64,000 nt of DNA, taken from Epiperipatus broadwayi. Taxonomy: Eukaryota > Onychophora > Udeonychophora > Euonychophora > Peripatidae. How positions within the stretch are numbered: position 1 is the stretch's first letter; each line of letters starts with the position of its first letter. This document shows, in pieces, positions 22,063 to 34,874 of this stretch. The DNA lies in the NCBI GenBank assembly GCA_028023455.1, contig JAQFVV010000022.1, positions 5,654,998 through 5,718,997 on the forward strand, given 5' to 3'. The notes under the pieces are model-generated. The model had not been told where the DNA came from and made no database searches. It saw only the letters and a program-made list of their open reading frames with translations. A program made the position numbers and the translations under genes.

Positions 22063-24095
22063 TATATATGTTATACTAATATTTTAATTCTAAAAAAATT
22101 CCAAAGATGTGAGGATAACTGAAGATATGGCAACTTGAAACACTTTTAAACTCCACAATGGCCTTCCATTATGGCTTGGAAGTCTAAATTTTGTGATATT
22201 ATTTCAAGAAAATATATAGAATAAACTAAAAAGATTTTTTTGTGATTAAGATTCATGATGATTTTTGTACAATAATTATGTAATATTTATTAACTATCAA
22301 GAATGTACATTATAACATATTTATTTTGTTTGTAAATGTTTTATTTTTAGAATAAAAACTTGTATACTTCTGTGTAACATAACCAATGCAAATTATAGGG
22401 AAACAGTTTTAAGCTTATTGCTAACATGTCATCACCAACAGTCTGTTGGAATATATTGAAATATTGTAAAAATTAGTAAAAAACATTAACTTTTAAAGCA
22501 TAATGTGATATACTTGTCAGAAATTGATATTTATTCATTCACATTATAGATACAAATGTGAAATAAAAAACATTTCATTTATTTTCTGAAATAAAGCTGC
22601 TCCTTCTGACTACTGAATGATGAACTGTGCTTTGTTTTAATTACAATATATTTCCTCAACATTGGCAAAATTCAAATGTGATTTTTTAGCGTTTATTTTA
22701 TTTCTAAAACAAAATGTCTATAAATGAAGTCAAATTTATTATATTCTGATATATAATAATGGTTTAATATTAAAATTAAAGTTGAAAGCTTATAGAAAGT
22801 GAAAACAAAAATTGTCACAGTATCAAAGAGTTAAAGTGTCCCACAACAATTTTAAAATATTTGATTTGATCAAAAGCATTTTATGTATCCATATAAAAAC
22901 CCTCGGTATCTTCCATTAAGTTAAATAACTAATCTAATCATTCTATTTGACATACCATCCATTTTTAGAATACTGTACTTTTACATTTTCTTAACAATGA
23001 ATCACTTTGCACTTGAAACTCCAATATTTAGTTCACCAATGTTCCATTTAATATTAGCCAGCTTTTCTTCCAATTAGTGCAACTTTCCTTCATTTGAAAT
23101 TAATCTGCAGATAAGTACCTAAATTATCAAATTGTAGTCTGGATCCACAATTAGGAAATATTAGCATCTTCTGCCCTTGGCTACTAGCTGCTACCTTGGT
23201 TGGCAACTCTCCAGACTTTTAGAAATCCATAATTTAGGTTTTTGTCATGATTAAATAACTAAGAAGAAATATTATTCATCCACATATACATTTAATCTTT
23301 ATTAAGCCTAACTAATATTTTAGTTAAGAATTATCAGACAACTAAAAAGAAAGATCAGAGTTTTCTTAATCTTAAACTTGGAGATAAAAAGACAATGAGT
23401 TATAGTGCTGTCTGATGCATGTTGATAAATTTCCCTTCCATGTTTATGTACTATATGTATAACCATATAGTAATAAGAGCTATAATAACAAGAACATATG
23501 GAATACAAATAGGAATTTACCCTGCTCACTTCTCTTAAGGTCTCAAGAAGGAATCAAAGAGTCTTTTAACAGAAAACTATTTTAATTCAATTGTTACTAA
23601 TTTTCTTTTCTGAGCCAACATAATATCTGGTAAAATGAAAATCCATACAGAAAAGGTAATTTTTTAGAAAAATATAACTTTATATTTTTCAATTACATTC
23701 AACTGGTAGTAATAGTACACAGGTTAGTATATGCATATTGTTTCGAAAGGTATTCTCCTCTCTTCTTTGGGTATTGCTGGCCTAACTAGTGACAGTAATA
23801 GCATGGAAATTGAGTTAGGACCTTTAGATTCTTAAATATTGAATTTTAAAATAATTTTTAATTAAGGAACATTTTATTTGTATTATATACATAATGGGGA
23901 CCCAAAATTAATCAGAATTTTATAATAAAAAGTTGTACATTTGTTTTTATGTGTTGCAAATTGAATTGCTTTAAAAAGTATAGTCTATTTAATGCAATGC
24001 ACTGATCCAAACTTATTTGTTACTTTTCAAAGTAATCTGAAAACACATGCAAAGTGGTGCATTTTACCACCATCACCCTCTCCCCCCTATTTCTA
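22063..24095. other. A+T-rich DNA, no gene recognised
   Basis: No coding segment or element end identified. 23,185-23,220 is a short, more complex patch without assignment. Confidence 0.55.
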
Positions 24096-24099
24096 AGTC

Positions 24100-24480
24100 T
24101 GCAACAAAAAAAAATTGAGATATTTTTTCATTCAAGAGATTTTAAAAAATCACATGAAGTGAGATTGAGCGAATATGGCTGATAGATACTCTGGGTCATG
24201 CTGAATTTAATTAAAAAGTTTTTCACTCTCAAGACTCTGTGAAATGATATTTTGTTGGGGTGGAGCTTGCACTGTTTTGTTTGCCACAAAACAGGATGTT
24301 TACATTTTACCACATCACATAAATGTTTCAGAATTTTCAGATAAAATGCCTGACCATTATGAACTAAATTTGAAAGAAAAATGTCATTTGCATCAAAAAA
24401 ATCAGTGTGGTTTTGATTTCAGACTTCACTTGCACTGCTTTTTAGGGATATGGTAAATTTAACATTTCAGATAAACTATT
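24100..24480 (-). pseudogene. mariner-type transposase remnant
   Basis: The minus strand gives a nearly co-linear match to the catalytic half of mariner (DD34D) transposase. NHTDFFDANDIFLSNLVHNG comes near 24,410-24,350, then a YLKILKHLCDVV segment and KCKHPVLWQTKQCKLHPNK at about 24,305-24,250 (the place of the LLHHDNAPAH block, with the Asp lost). RVKNFLIKFSMTQSIYQPYS and LNLTSCDF follow at about 24,225-24,145 (PPYSPDLAPCDF block). One frameshift or stop lies between the pieces. The N-terminal DNA-binding part and the terminal repeats were not found. Confidence 0.8.
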
Positions 24481-25440
24481 CATAAACTTGTGTTTCAAGC
24501 ATTATAATTTTTTTCCTTGCCATTTTCTTTAAAAAGAAACAGAATATCACAATGTTCGAACATTTGAGCCTTTATAAAAAAAAATTGACAAATATATGAA
24601 ATGCACCTTACAAAAAAAATGGATTATATACGCCACGATTTCACATGATGTCATTTGGCAGATTGATGGAGAAGGGTTCCTGCAAGAAGTATGTAATAGT
24701 AAAAGTATATACTACAACAAATATGCAAACCCAAGAGTGATTTCAATTATTTTGGGCTCCTCTCATATATATATATACGTACAACTGAATAATAATAATA
24801 ATTGAGTTTTTAATTACTTAGGACGTCATATAAAAATTGAACATCAGAAGTGATATATGAATGTCAATTGGGAAATCTTTAACTCTATTTTTTTATGTAA
24901 AATTCAACTTTATTAATAATTAATTATATATAACTATTAACATATATACAGGAGAAAAAAAGAATTTGCATGTCATATGATACATAGTTTATAAAAATAT
25001 AATTATTATGAATAATGTTTGAGGGTAGATGAAAATGATTCCATTTTATATAGGTGAATATACAATTGTATATTTTTATTATTTTAATGTAACTAATAAA
25101 AATATTGTTCTGCCAAATTTGGCTCATAGTACTTCTAAGAAATTGTTTTAGAGCATGTAAATATATATATTATACAACTCTTTATTATTATTTTTAAGAA
25201 GATTATATTTTTTGTTGTCAAATATTACAAAGCAGTGATCAAACCACATGATTCTAAGAATACGAATAATTACTATGCCATTATTATATGGATGAAAAAT
25301 TTTAATACTTTTTCGAGTATTTGGGCAGCTTTGAAAAATGTATATCATATCTTCTGGATAATTATTACAAAAGACATTTGGAATCTTTAACTCTTTAAGT
25401 CCATCGCACATGAATAAAAATGTATATAAATCATCATCTT
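24481..25440. other. A+T-rich DNA flanking the mariner remnant
   Basis: May include eroded mariner 5' sequence up to about 24,800. TATATA and AATAAT microsatellite patches near 24,765-24,800. Open frames at 24,596-24,805 and 25,148-25,411 show no family I recognise. Confidence 0.5.
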
Positions 25441-25449
25441 CGTTTTAAC

Positions 25450-25695
25450 CATTATCAATTTATTGCTGAATGGTAGACCTCTCTAAGTTCAAACCAGTTT
25501 TTCATATCTATAACCTCTCTTTTTTCACATTCAATCATCTCATATATGGTTTCTTTCTAGGTCTTTCTACAATTTCTAGGAATCCAATTTAAAACTTTAA
25601 CTTTCTTTCTATTATCATCTCTTTTAGTAGTATCTATAGCCTAACTCCATTTCAATTTCTTAATTCTTTTCATGATGTCATTGATTTACGCAGGT
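25450..25695 (-). pseudogene. RTE-like LINE 3' fragment
   Basis: Minus-strand reading from 25,695: KRIKKLKWS-AIDTTKRDDN, then VKVLNWIPRNCRKT-KETIY and NWFELREVYHSAIN near 25,465. Same terminal layout as the LINE ends at 17.46 and 17.88 kb. Strongly 5' truncated. Confidence 0.75.
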
Positions 25696-26285
25696 ATATA
25701 AATACACACATATTTTAAAAACAACATCCAGCTCATTGTGATGCAAATGTTTAATAAAGAGTCTGGAAATAGGTTTTTAAAAAGTAATTACTTCGTTGTT
25801 TTTTTCCCAACAAAATTACAATATTTATTATAATAAAATATGCAAACTATTTGAAGCAATTCTATATATGCATTCTTTAAATATAAAAAAATCAATAAGA
25901 GTTACTTAGTTTATTTTTCTTTTTAAAAAGCTATTTTATTTATTTAAATTTTGACATATTTTTAGTATTAATATCATTATTACATTTTAACAGTACTGCA
26001 CGGTATTATCCAAGATTTCTACTCTTGCTTATTTTAAAATCGCTATAGAAACTTTTCTTTTCATAAGGCAACAAAAGTTATATTTAAAAAATAAATATGA
26101 ATAATACGCATGATAACGCAATTAAATATTTGTAAACGCAGAAATAAATTATAAAATAGATTTTATAGTCTAGTTCAAAAAATAAAATCTAGATGTCACT
26201 ATGTAGAAAGCTTATGAAACAAATTTTTTGAAATTATGTAAGAATAGACATTTTACAAAATGCGAAAGAATATATATAAACAATA
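25696..26285. other. A+T-rich DNA, nothing recognised
   Basis: No gene, element end or repeat that I can support. Confidence 0.5.
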
Positions 26286-26650
26286 AAGCGAGTTTATTGT
26301 TATTTGGTGCAAGGGTAGAACCAGGATGTTTTAGGTACTAGGAAAAAATGAAATAAGATTGGGATTATAGATGTTCTTTATGGGAAAATGGAAGAGAGAG
26401 TATTAAACATTTAATTTTAAGTTTAGGATGTTGAAAAAAGATCAGAATAAATTATAGAGAGAGGGAGAAATTTAAATGTAAACAGAATGAGAAGTAGAGA
26501 TTTTATGATTTTTCATAAATCTTTATAACGAAACTGGGGAATATGGGAATAGACTAATGAAACCATCGAAAGTTATTATTAAAATGTAATAGTATGAATA
26601 AAAGAAATAAACTAGGGCTAATGAAATAATCCTGTAATAAAAAATACAAA
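26286..26650 (+). pseudogene. LINE C-terminal zinc-knuckle fragment
   Basis: Plus-strand reading gives LFGARVEPGCFRY, then CSLWENGRESIKHLILSLGC. This is the Cx2C, ES, HLIL, C layout of LINE C-termini, with the second Cys now Trp. Similar in kind to the fragment at 5.25 kb. Stops around it; dead. Confidence 0.65.
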
Positions 26651-28040
26651 ATATGTGAGTTTATTGTAATATATAAGAGAGAGAGCGTATGTTTATTTCG
26701 ATTAATAGAATTTTTAAGCATATAACCTAAATACAGAAATTTTTAACTTTTATCCCATATATATAATAATACATTCATATATCTATTATTTAAATTATAC
26801 TATATACGTTTCTTATTTTTAGCAAGCACCTCTTCACTTCGATTGCATTTTAATAAATACATAAATTATTATTAATTATTTGTTATATTAGAAAATTTAT
26901 AGATTAAATTTAAAGTTCAAATGCAACTAGTTAATACATTTTTCCACGTCTTCACTTTTAATTATGCATTCTTTTACATATTAGTTTTTATTTTTAGGGA
27001 TGACAGTTAATACACCCTTTTATATTCTTTATTTCCATCAGTAAAATCAATGATATATTGCTATTAAGAACTGTGTGGCCTAACCGAAATGATCTGATTT
27101 GATCAAAATGCGTCTTATAAGCAATTATCAAATGTTAAGAGTGAACATTAGTTATATTTGCAGAAATATTAGATCGAGTGAATGAATTGAAAGAGATAAA
27201 TAGCTAAAATCTGGAGATTGCCAATAATCAGAATACTGATTATTATATTTAAACCTTATTGAATTTGAAGTCTATATCTAAGGTTAAACATATAATAATT
27301 TCTGATTTAATAAAAAAAATAATTAATAATTTATGTATTAGTAGAAAGATAGTTGTTGGAAATAAGTGCTTGATATAATCATAGCATTTATAAAGTAAAT
27401 ACATATAATGTGTGTCAATAAATATAGGTCAATAGTACTTAGTGCTAGCATACTATATGTGGTTTAGCCCAGCTAAAAAGTCTATTCGGAACAAAATGCA
27501 TTTTATGAATTATTAACATATTTTTTTCTAATGTGTACCTAAAATATAAAAATAGTATATTAGTTGTGAATTTTAAAAATATAAAATTGTGACATATATG
27601 TGTAAATAATAATTTTGACAAGATTTCTCTTTGTATTTTGGAAATAACTTTCAGCAATTATTTAACTCTTTCCAAGTTCACTTTGATTCTGGACTGGAAT
27701 GGAGATACCTCTATTTGTTTTATTTACAATGGTTATAAATTGGACTGAAATTATTTTGTATTAATTACTCAGTTGATCTTGTTTTTGTTTCTTTTGGTGG
27801 CAATCTGTCATTGCACAATATGGTAGCAATTTTTTACATTTTGTAAGCCAAGATGAAAAGTACATTTTTATTTGTTGAAATTTTATTTTTTCATGTCAAA
27901 CATTATTTCATTTATTTTAATGATAAAAGTATTTGATTTGTATAATTACTCATATTTAAAAAAAAAAAAAAACCATATGGTGAAAAAGAAAAATTTTTGA
28001 TTACAAGACTTAGGAAAGCTTAGATATAAGTAAGGCTTAG
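26651..28040. other. A+T-rich DNA, no gene recognised
   Basis: No coding similarity seen on either strand. An A14-type run lies at about 27,959. Confidence 0.5.
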
Positions 28041-28045
28041 ATATA

Positions 28046-28212
28046 AGTTGTTGTTGTTGTTGTTATTGTTGTTGTTGCTGCTGCTACTGTTGTTGTTGTT
28101 GGTGGTGGTGTTGTTGTTGGTGGTGGTGTTGTTGTTGTTGGTGGTGGTGTTGGTGTTGTTGTTGTTGTTGTTGTAGTTGGTGTTATTACTATTATTATTA
28201 TTATTATTATGA
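28046..28212. repeat. Compound GTT/GGT/ATT trinucleotide microsatellite
   Basis: Starts (GTT)n with a few GCT units, moves to alternating GTT and GGT blocks, and ends (ATT)n. The Asn/Thr/Val-rich frames over it are repeat translations, not genes. Confidence 0.95.
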
Positions 28213-28399
28213 TAATGATCATGATGTTTCAAAAGGAAATTTTATTAATAACTAAAGGGTTACATTTATTATGAGCTGCTCCACATACATATATTTTCAT
28301 TGCAAATGAAAGGAGAAAGTAAGAGTGTACCCATAAAACTGGGGGGGGGGATGACCAATGTTGTGGTTGTTTATATTACTTTTACAGGATTGTACATGG

Positions 28400-30484
28400 T
28401 AGAGCAGGAATGGAGATTGCAATATCCATTTGCTCATTTATATTTGGATATATTTTATACAATTACCTTTAATTAACTTTTGTGAGAGGGGATGCAGATA
28501 CATATTTTTACATTACCTGGTTTTTTTCCAGTTTTTTAGTGACATTTAGTATTCATGTTACTTGATGGGTATTTTTATGAGTGATAGTTCACATAATCTG
28601 AATTCTTAAATATTCTGTGACATCATCTTGGGTGGCAATCAGTAAATATTTGTTGTGTTGCTGATTTTAGTATGTTATTCAATATTTAAATCTTGTGTAT
28701 GTCAATTGTTGGCTAATGGCACATCATTTTGGGATAATGTTTGATAATGTGTATTGGTAGGAACATGGTGACTAGATAGAGATTTGATTGCTATGTTATA
28801 ATTGACCAGGTTTCTGCAAAGATATCATGCTGCACAATTTTATTACCTCTGGCTCTTAATTTTGCCAGTTTGATATTAAAAGTTGATGGATGGTGCCTTG
28901 TATTGCTTCCTAAAGTGAATGTACAATGAGTGCACCAATATGCATAAAGCACAAAAGTGGCTGTGCAGATTGATGTGCTAGGCCTTTGCAATATGAGGCA
29001 ATAATTGTCTAAAGACTGGGGTTTGGGTTGTCTATAGGCTCTGGTTATGTTATAATGAATTTTATCCAGTGCTGAACAGTGGTAGAATAAATGTTGCTAT
29101 GTTTCTTTTGTTTTGTGGCACAGGAAGCAATAGGGATCAATAGTTGTGTACCAGTATCTCAGAAAATATTAAGTGGACAAACCATGGAGGTTTAATCATA
29201 GTAAGTAGTAAAAGAACTTTGGCTCTCTGATCTTTCAGAGTAATTGTTGATTCCAATAATTTCACAATGCAGATTTGGATGGATTAATGAATAAATTTTC
29301 CATTAAGAATACTCTTATATAGTTTGAAGAGATATATGTGAGAATGTGGTTTTTATATAATTGGTGATGAATTATAGTTCTCATATCTGGGGGGAGGTTT
29401 CTCTGTTGGTGCTATTTAAAGAAGGCATTGCAGCATTGGAAAGTGTTCGAGTGTGATTATTATTAGATTTGTGGCCTTCTTAAGATGAAAAACATGAAGG
29501 ACATGACGGCCAAATCCATTGTGAGTTGGTGGTCTGCTAAGCTGTTTTGCAGATATGAACACTGTCTTCTTCTGCCACAAAAGCTTATTGCAGAGAGAAG
29601 AAATTTAGTTTGTAAAACCTTTAGGAAAACTAATAATGAGAAAGTAATAGGTAATTTTGATAATGATTAGCTGCTTAAATATCTGGATTTGGAATACATG
29701 GAGAGATTTGCTTTTAAGAGTAAGGTATTGATTTGCTCTGTTTCTTCTTTTAGCTTATTATAATTTTATGCTTCATTGCTTTTGTGCTCATATAAAAGGA
29801 AAAATCCAGAAGGTGGATGACTTTCCTCCATATATGTCAGGGCATTGTTGGTATTATGAAGATACCAAACAGCAATCTTAATTACAATGACATTGAGTTT
29901 ATCTGTATCTTCAAATTCTTGTAGTATCCTATATAAGACTGGTAGGCATGTTTTGTATGGGAGGAAGGCAATTATGTCATCCGTATAGGCAATGCAGGTT
30001 ACCTGCTTAGATGTGGTTAGTATTTGGATGCCAGCAAATGTTTTCTGGATCTTCAATAGTTATAGATTGATATAAAAAGTGATTGTAATGAACATAGAGA
30101 AGAACCTTGGGAGATGGTTTGTGTTATTGTGAAGGGTATGGAATTTTTGCAGCTGAGTATGCTAAAGATTTAATGATTCAGCAGAAAGTTAGTCAGCACA
30201 TACAGGATAGTATGAGGTATTATGATAGAGCCAACATATCAATTAGTACCTTGATTGCCATGGAATTAAAGACCTCCTAAACATTGGTTTGGACTGCAAC
30301 TCAGGCCTCAAAGTGAGCTCAAAACTACTTTGAAAATAAGGTGCTTTGTTCTATTGATGATTGCTTTCTTGCAAACTGATATGGTGAAATTAAAGGGGGG
30401 AAATGTTGCTCAATCTTTTGTTTAACAACCTACTCAATAATCTTGATGGCTAGTGAGCTCATAGAGATAGGACAAAGAACAGAT
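28400..30484 (-). pseudogene. Degenerate LINE (RT and C-terminal zinc knuckle), cut by a foldback element
   Basis: Minus strand from 30,484: PISMSSLAIKIIE then VVKQKIEQHF (RT block 1, 'RPISLL...KI.E..V'). FNSMAIKVLIDMLALS follows near 30,270-30,220, and QTISQGSSLCSLQSLF near 30,120-30,075 (QG-P-S block). Then VTCIAYTDDIIAFLPY at about 30,003-29,955 carries the YxDD catalytic motif. CFLCHKTKET then QHLFYHCSA at about 29,135-29,080 is a zinc-knuckle terminus. The 96-aa open frame at 29,766-30,056 is the longest surviving piece. The order and motifs establish a LINE. Stops and frameshifts make it inactive. Its 5' side is lost where the foldback element begins. Confidence 0.8.
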
Positions 30485-31255
30485 AAGCATCTTTAAATAA
30501 GCATTTATTTTTATAGCGTCTTTATACAATTTGTAATTATATTCATATCGGCCTTTCAAGCCAATTGTGCAAACGCTTTGCGAGTGTTAAATAATAAATG
30601 AATACCCTCTGACCAATACAAGATATAGAATTTATGCAGGAATAAAAAGAATCCCTCTTATTCCTACGACTCAAATATTTATATATGAGCAAATCTAAAA
30701 TACTGGCACAGAAGGTGTGACAATATAACGGTCAATTTAAATTACTATATACAATGTCTGAATGAATGACGCCGATGAAATTTTCTAGAATTTACTAAGC
30801 ATCATTCCAATACATCTTGTATTGGTCAGAGGGTATTCATTTATTATTTAACAACTCGCAAAGCGTTTGCACAATTGGCTTGAAAGGCCAATATGAATGT
30901 AATTACAAATTGTATACAGACGTTATAAAAATAAATGCTTATTTATATATATGATTAAGTTTCAGTTGGAATGACGCTTAGTAAATTCTAGAAAATTTCA
31001 TCGGCGTCATTCATTCAGACATTGTATGTAGTAATTTAAAGTGACCGTTATATTGTCACACCTTCTGTGCCAGTACTTCAGATTTGCTCATATATAAATA
31101 TTTGAGTCGTAGGGATAAGAGGGATTCTCTTTATTCCTGCATAAATTCTATATCTTGTATTGGTCAGAGGGTATTCATTTATTATTTAACACTCGCAAAG
31201 CGTTTGCACAATTGGCTTGAAAGGCCGATATGAATGTAATTATAAGCATCTTTAA
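30483..31255. mobile_element. Complex foldback element with 14-bp target-site duplications
   Basis: The 14-bp direct repeat ATAAGCATCTTTAA (30,483-30,496 and 31,242-31,255) bounds the unit. Inside, block a (about 30,497-30,626) and b (30,627-30,796) are followed by a inverted (30,800-30,945), then b inverted (about 30,971-31,145), then most of a inverted (31,146-31,241). So a complete a-b-a' element is joined to an extra inverted half. No coding capacity. It truncates the LINE to its left. Confidence 0.8.
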
Positions 31256-32805
31256 TGAATAATAAAAATGTTTATTTACACTATAACAATATTTTAATAG
31301 AATAAACGAATTTTATAAAAGAGGTAGTAAACTTAATATTACAAATTACAGCTGATATAAACACTTATTTAAAATAAAATATATCCCCTTGAGTAAATCC
31401 CTGTACAATTATAATTGTGACATTTACATTATATTTAAAAAGTTCTCACACTTTTATTTAAGATACTAACCATCTAACAATAAAGTACACAGAATATCAA
31501 ATATATAGATCTATAAAAAAGTCACTAAAAATGATATTAAAATAACAATACCAACAACATTTAAAAATTAGTGTGGAAATATAATTCTACTGATAATGCA
31601 AAGATAGCTGGATATAACACAAAATTATGTTATAGATTTGAATTCATTAATGCATATAAAAGGTGGAATAGTAATAGAGCTTAATACTAATAATAAACTA
31701 ACATCTCTAAAATAACTTGAAATAGAGCTTAATAAGCAAAAAAAATGCATAGATGGATATACCTTAAATGTTCTCACATATTAAAAATACACACTACTAA
31801 CATAAAGTTAAAGGTAAAATGGATAGTGATAAATAAGTAAATGGGCACCCAGTAACTCAACATGGCAGTGCTAAAACAAATAAGCCATTTTCTCTCTCTC
31901 TGACATGGAAGAGCATCACAAATACAATAGTAATAGAAACCATCCACATAAATGCTGAAATTGATACCTGTCATTGGCAGCATATCAATTGATAAATGAA
32001 AAAATCATGAATTTGTTGAGAAAAAATGGAAAGGTAACTAGCACACATACTCATATGCCCAATAACACATATACTTAATCTGAAGATATATGCAAATCAA
32101 CATACTATAACTGCAAAGCAATATCAAATATTAAGAATTTTAAAAGATAACTCACACACTGACTTCAAAACAGTCCATTCATCCACATATCAAATATATA
32201 AAAGCTGTTTTATCCTGCACACTGTAATACACTTTTTATTATATTGGGATATAAGTTCTGAGGACACTTAATATGTTATAATTGAAAAACCTTTTTAGAA
32301 TATACCACATATAATAATTAGAAGTGCATAAATAATATAATTATGATAATACAATAATAATAAACATTAATTTCATAAAACAATAAATATACACTACACT
32401 GGTTTTACCCCATTTAAATAAGTTTGAGGATTAAAAGTTCTTTATTATTTAAAATAAAAATAACTCTCTTAATTTATAGTTTTTCTGTCATTCCATTCAG
32501 CAAAATATAGCATGGTTTTTCTTTTAATAAATGTAGAGGAGTCAAATGAACGAATGAACATTTGAGAGCAGGAATTTTTTGAAAACATTGTCTATTTGTA
32601 TTAGAGGTAATACAAATATATAATGTCTTTTTCAAAATATTAAGAAAATCAACCCAGATAACATCTTCTTTTATCATAACTAGATAAAGAAGTTTTTAAT
32701 TACTGTATTTTATTTTATCCTTTAAATTTATGATAGCTTTAAAATAACTCATTATCGCATTTATTTTGTTAATTGAAGATATAATAACTTTTAAAAATAA
32801 TTTGT
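31256..32805. other. A+T-rich DNA, no gene recognised
   Basis: Minus-strand frames at 31,774-31,983 and 32,474-32,677 show no family similarity. Nothing else supportable. Confidence 0.5.
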
Positions 32806-32806
32806 G

Positions 32807-34050
<1,244 letters not shown>

Positions 34051-34060
34051 TTACTGCAGA

Positions 34061-34415
34061 TTAATAATTAATATTTTAAAAGACTGCAAATTAAATTTAC
34101 TTAATGAAATTCATTTAAGATAAAACCCATTTCAAGCTACCTTTTCCTAAGCTTAACATATTAAATTCCAATTTCAAATAGATATTACATGAATTAACTG
34201 ATATTAGTAACTATCATTTTAAAAGTATTTTAGCACTGATTAATAATTAATATTTTAAAAGATAGCAAAACAAAAACTTTATCCACTACAACTCAAAACA
34301 TAGACCATTTTTAACTCTTATCCAAGTTAAACTATCAAATTCCAACTTTAAACAGCTATTAAATCAATTAATTGATCTTCTTTTAGTAATCATCATTCAA
34401 ATATATCTGATAAAA
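34061..34415. repeat. Diverged tandem duplication, about 179 bp unit
   Basis: TTAATAATTAATATTTTAAA starts at 34,061 and again at 34,240. After each come matching pieces such as 'agcttaacatattaaattcc' versus 'aactatcaaattccaact', and 'tagtaactatcatt' versus 'tagtaatcatcatt'. Two old copies. Confidence 0.7.
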
Positions 34416-34563
34416 ATATTTTATTAATACTGAAGATTGCATAGTTAAGATTTTACATAGTTTAAAAATAGTAAAGTTTATTTATTAAAGAGTTATATTT
34501 ATTTGACAAAAAAAAATTTTAAAGTATTATCCATTATATAAGGTTACAATATAAAGTAAATGT

Positions 34564-34686
34564 CTTTAATATTTATGACAGAAAGCATGAATATTAATCA
34601 ATCCATTGAAGCAATTGTATTTAACAAAAATAGTAAGATAATTGGATTGGTTAATATTCACAATTTCTGCTGTAAATATTAAAAAC
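34564..34686. mobile_element. Small hairpin element
   Basis: Arms of about 47 bp: 'tttaatatttatgacagaaa' pairs with 'tttctgctgtaaatattaaa', and 'gaatattaatcaatcca' with 'tggattggttaatattc'. Short loop around 34,620. Confidence 0.75.
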
Positions 34687-34874
34687 AATCTCCTTTATAT
34701 GCAAAGAGGACCATTGAAAAACTGATTCATTTTCTTATTACAGTATTGTCACATGCTGGGATGGGAGTGTGTATCATTTATTTACTGTAGCAGCATTTAA
34801 AGCAATTGTATTTTATGTTATATAGTATATATATTCACATTCCCGAATTACTTTGTATATATATATATATATAT

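Noticed and set aside
28020-28232. Asn/Thr-rich open frames
   Set aside because: Repeat translation of the GTT/GGT microsatellite.
30760-30810. Hammerhead core in the foldback element (CCGATGA)
   Set aside because: The invariant U4 is C and there is no GAAA partner, so it is not a hammerhead.
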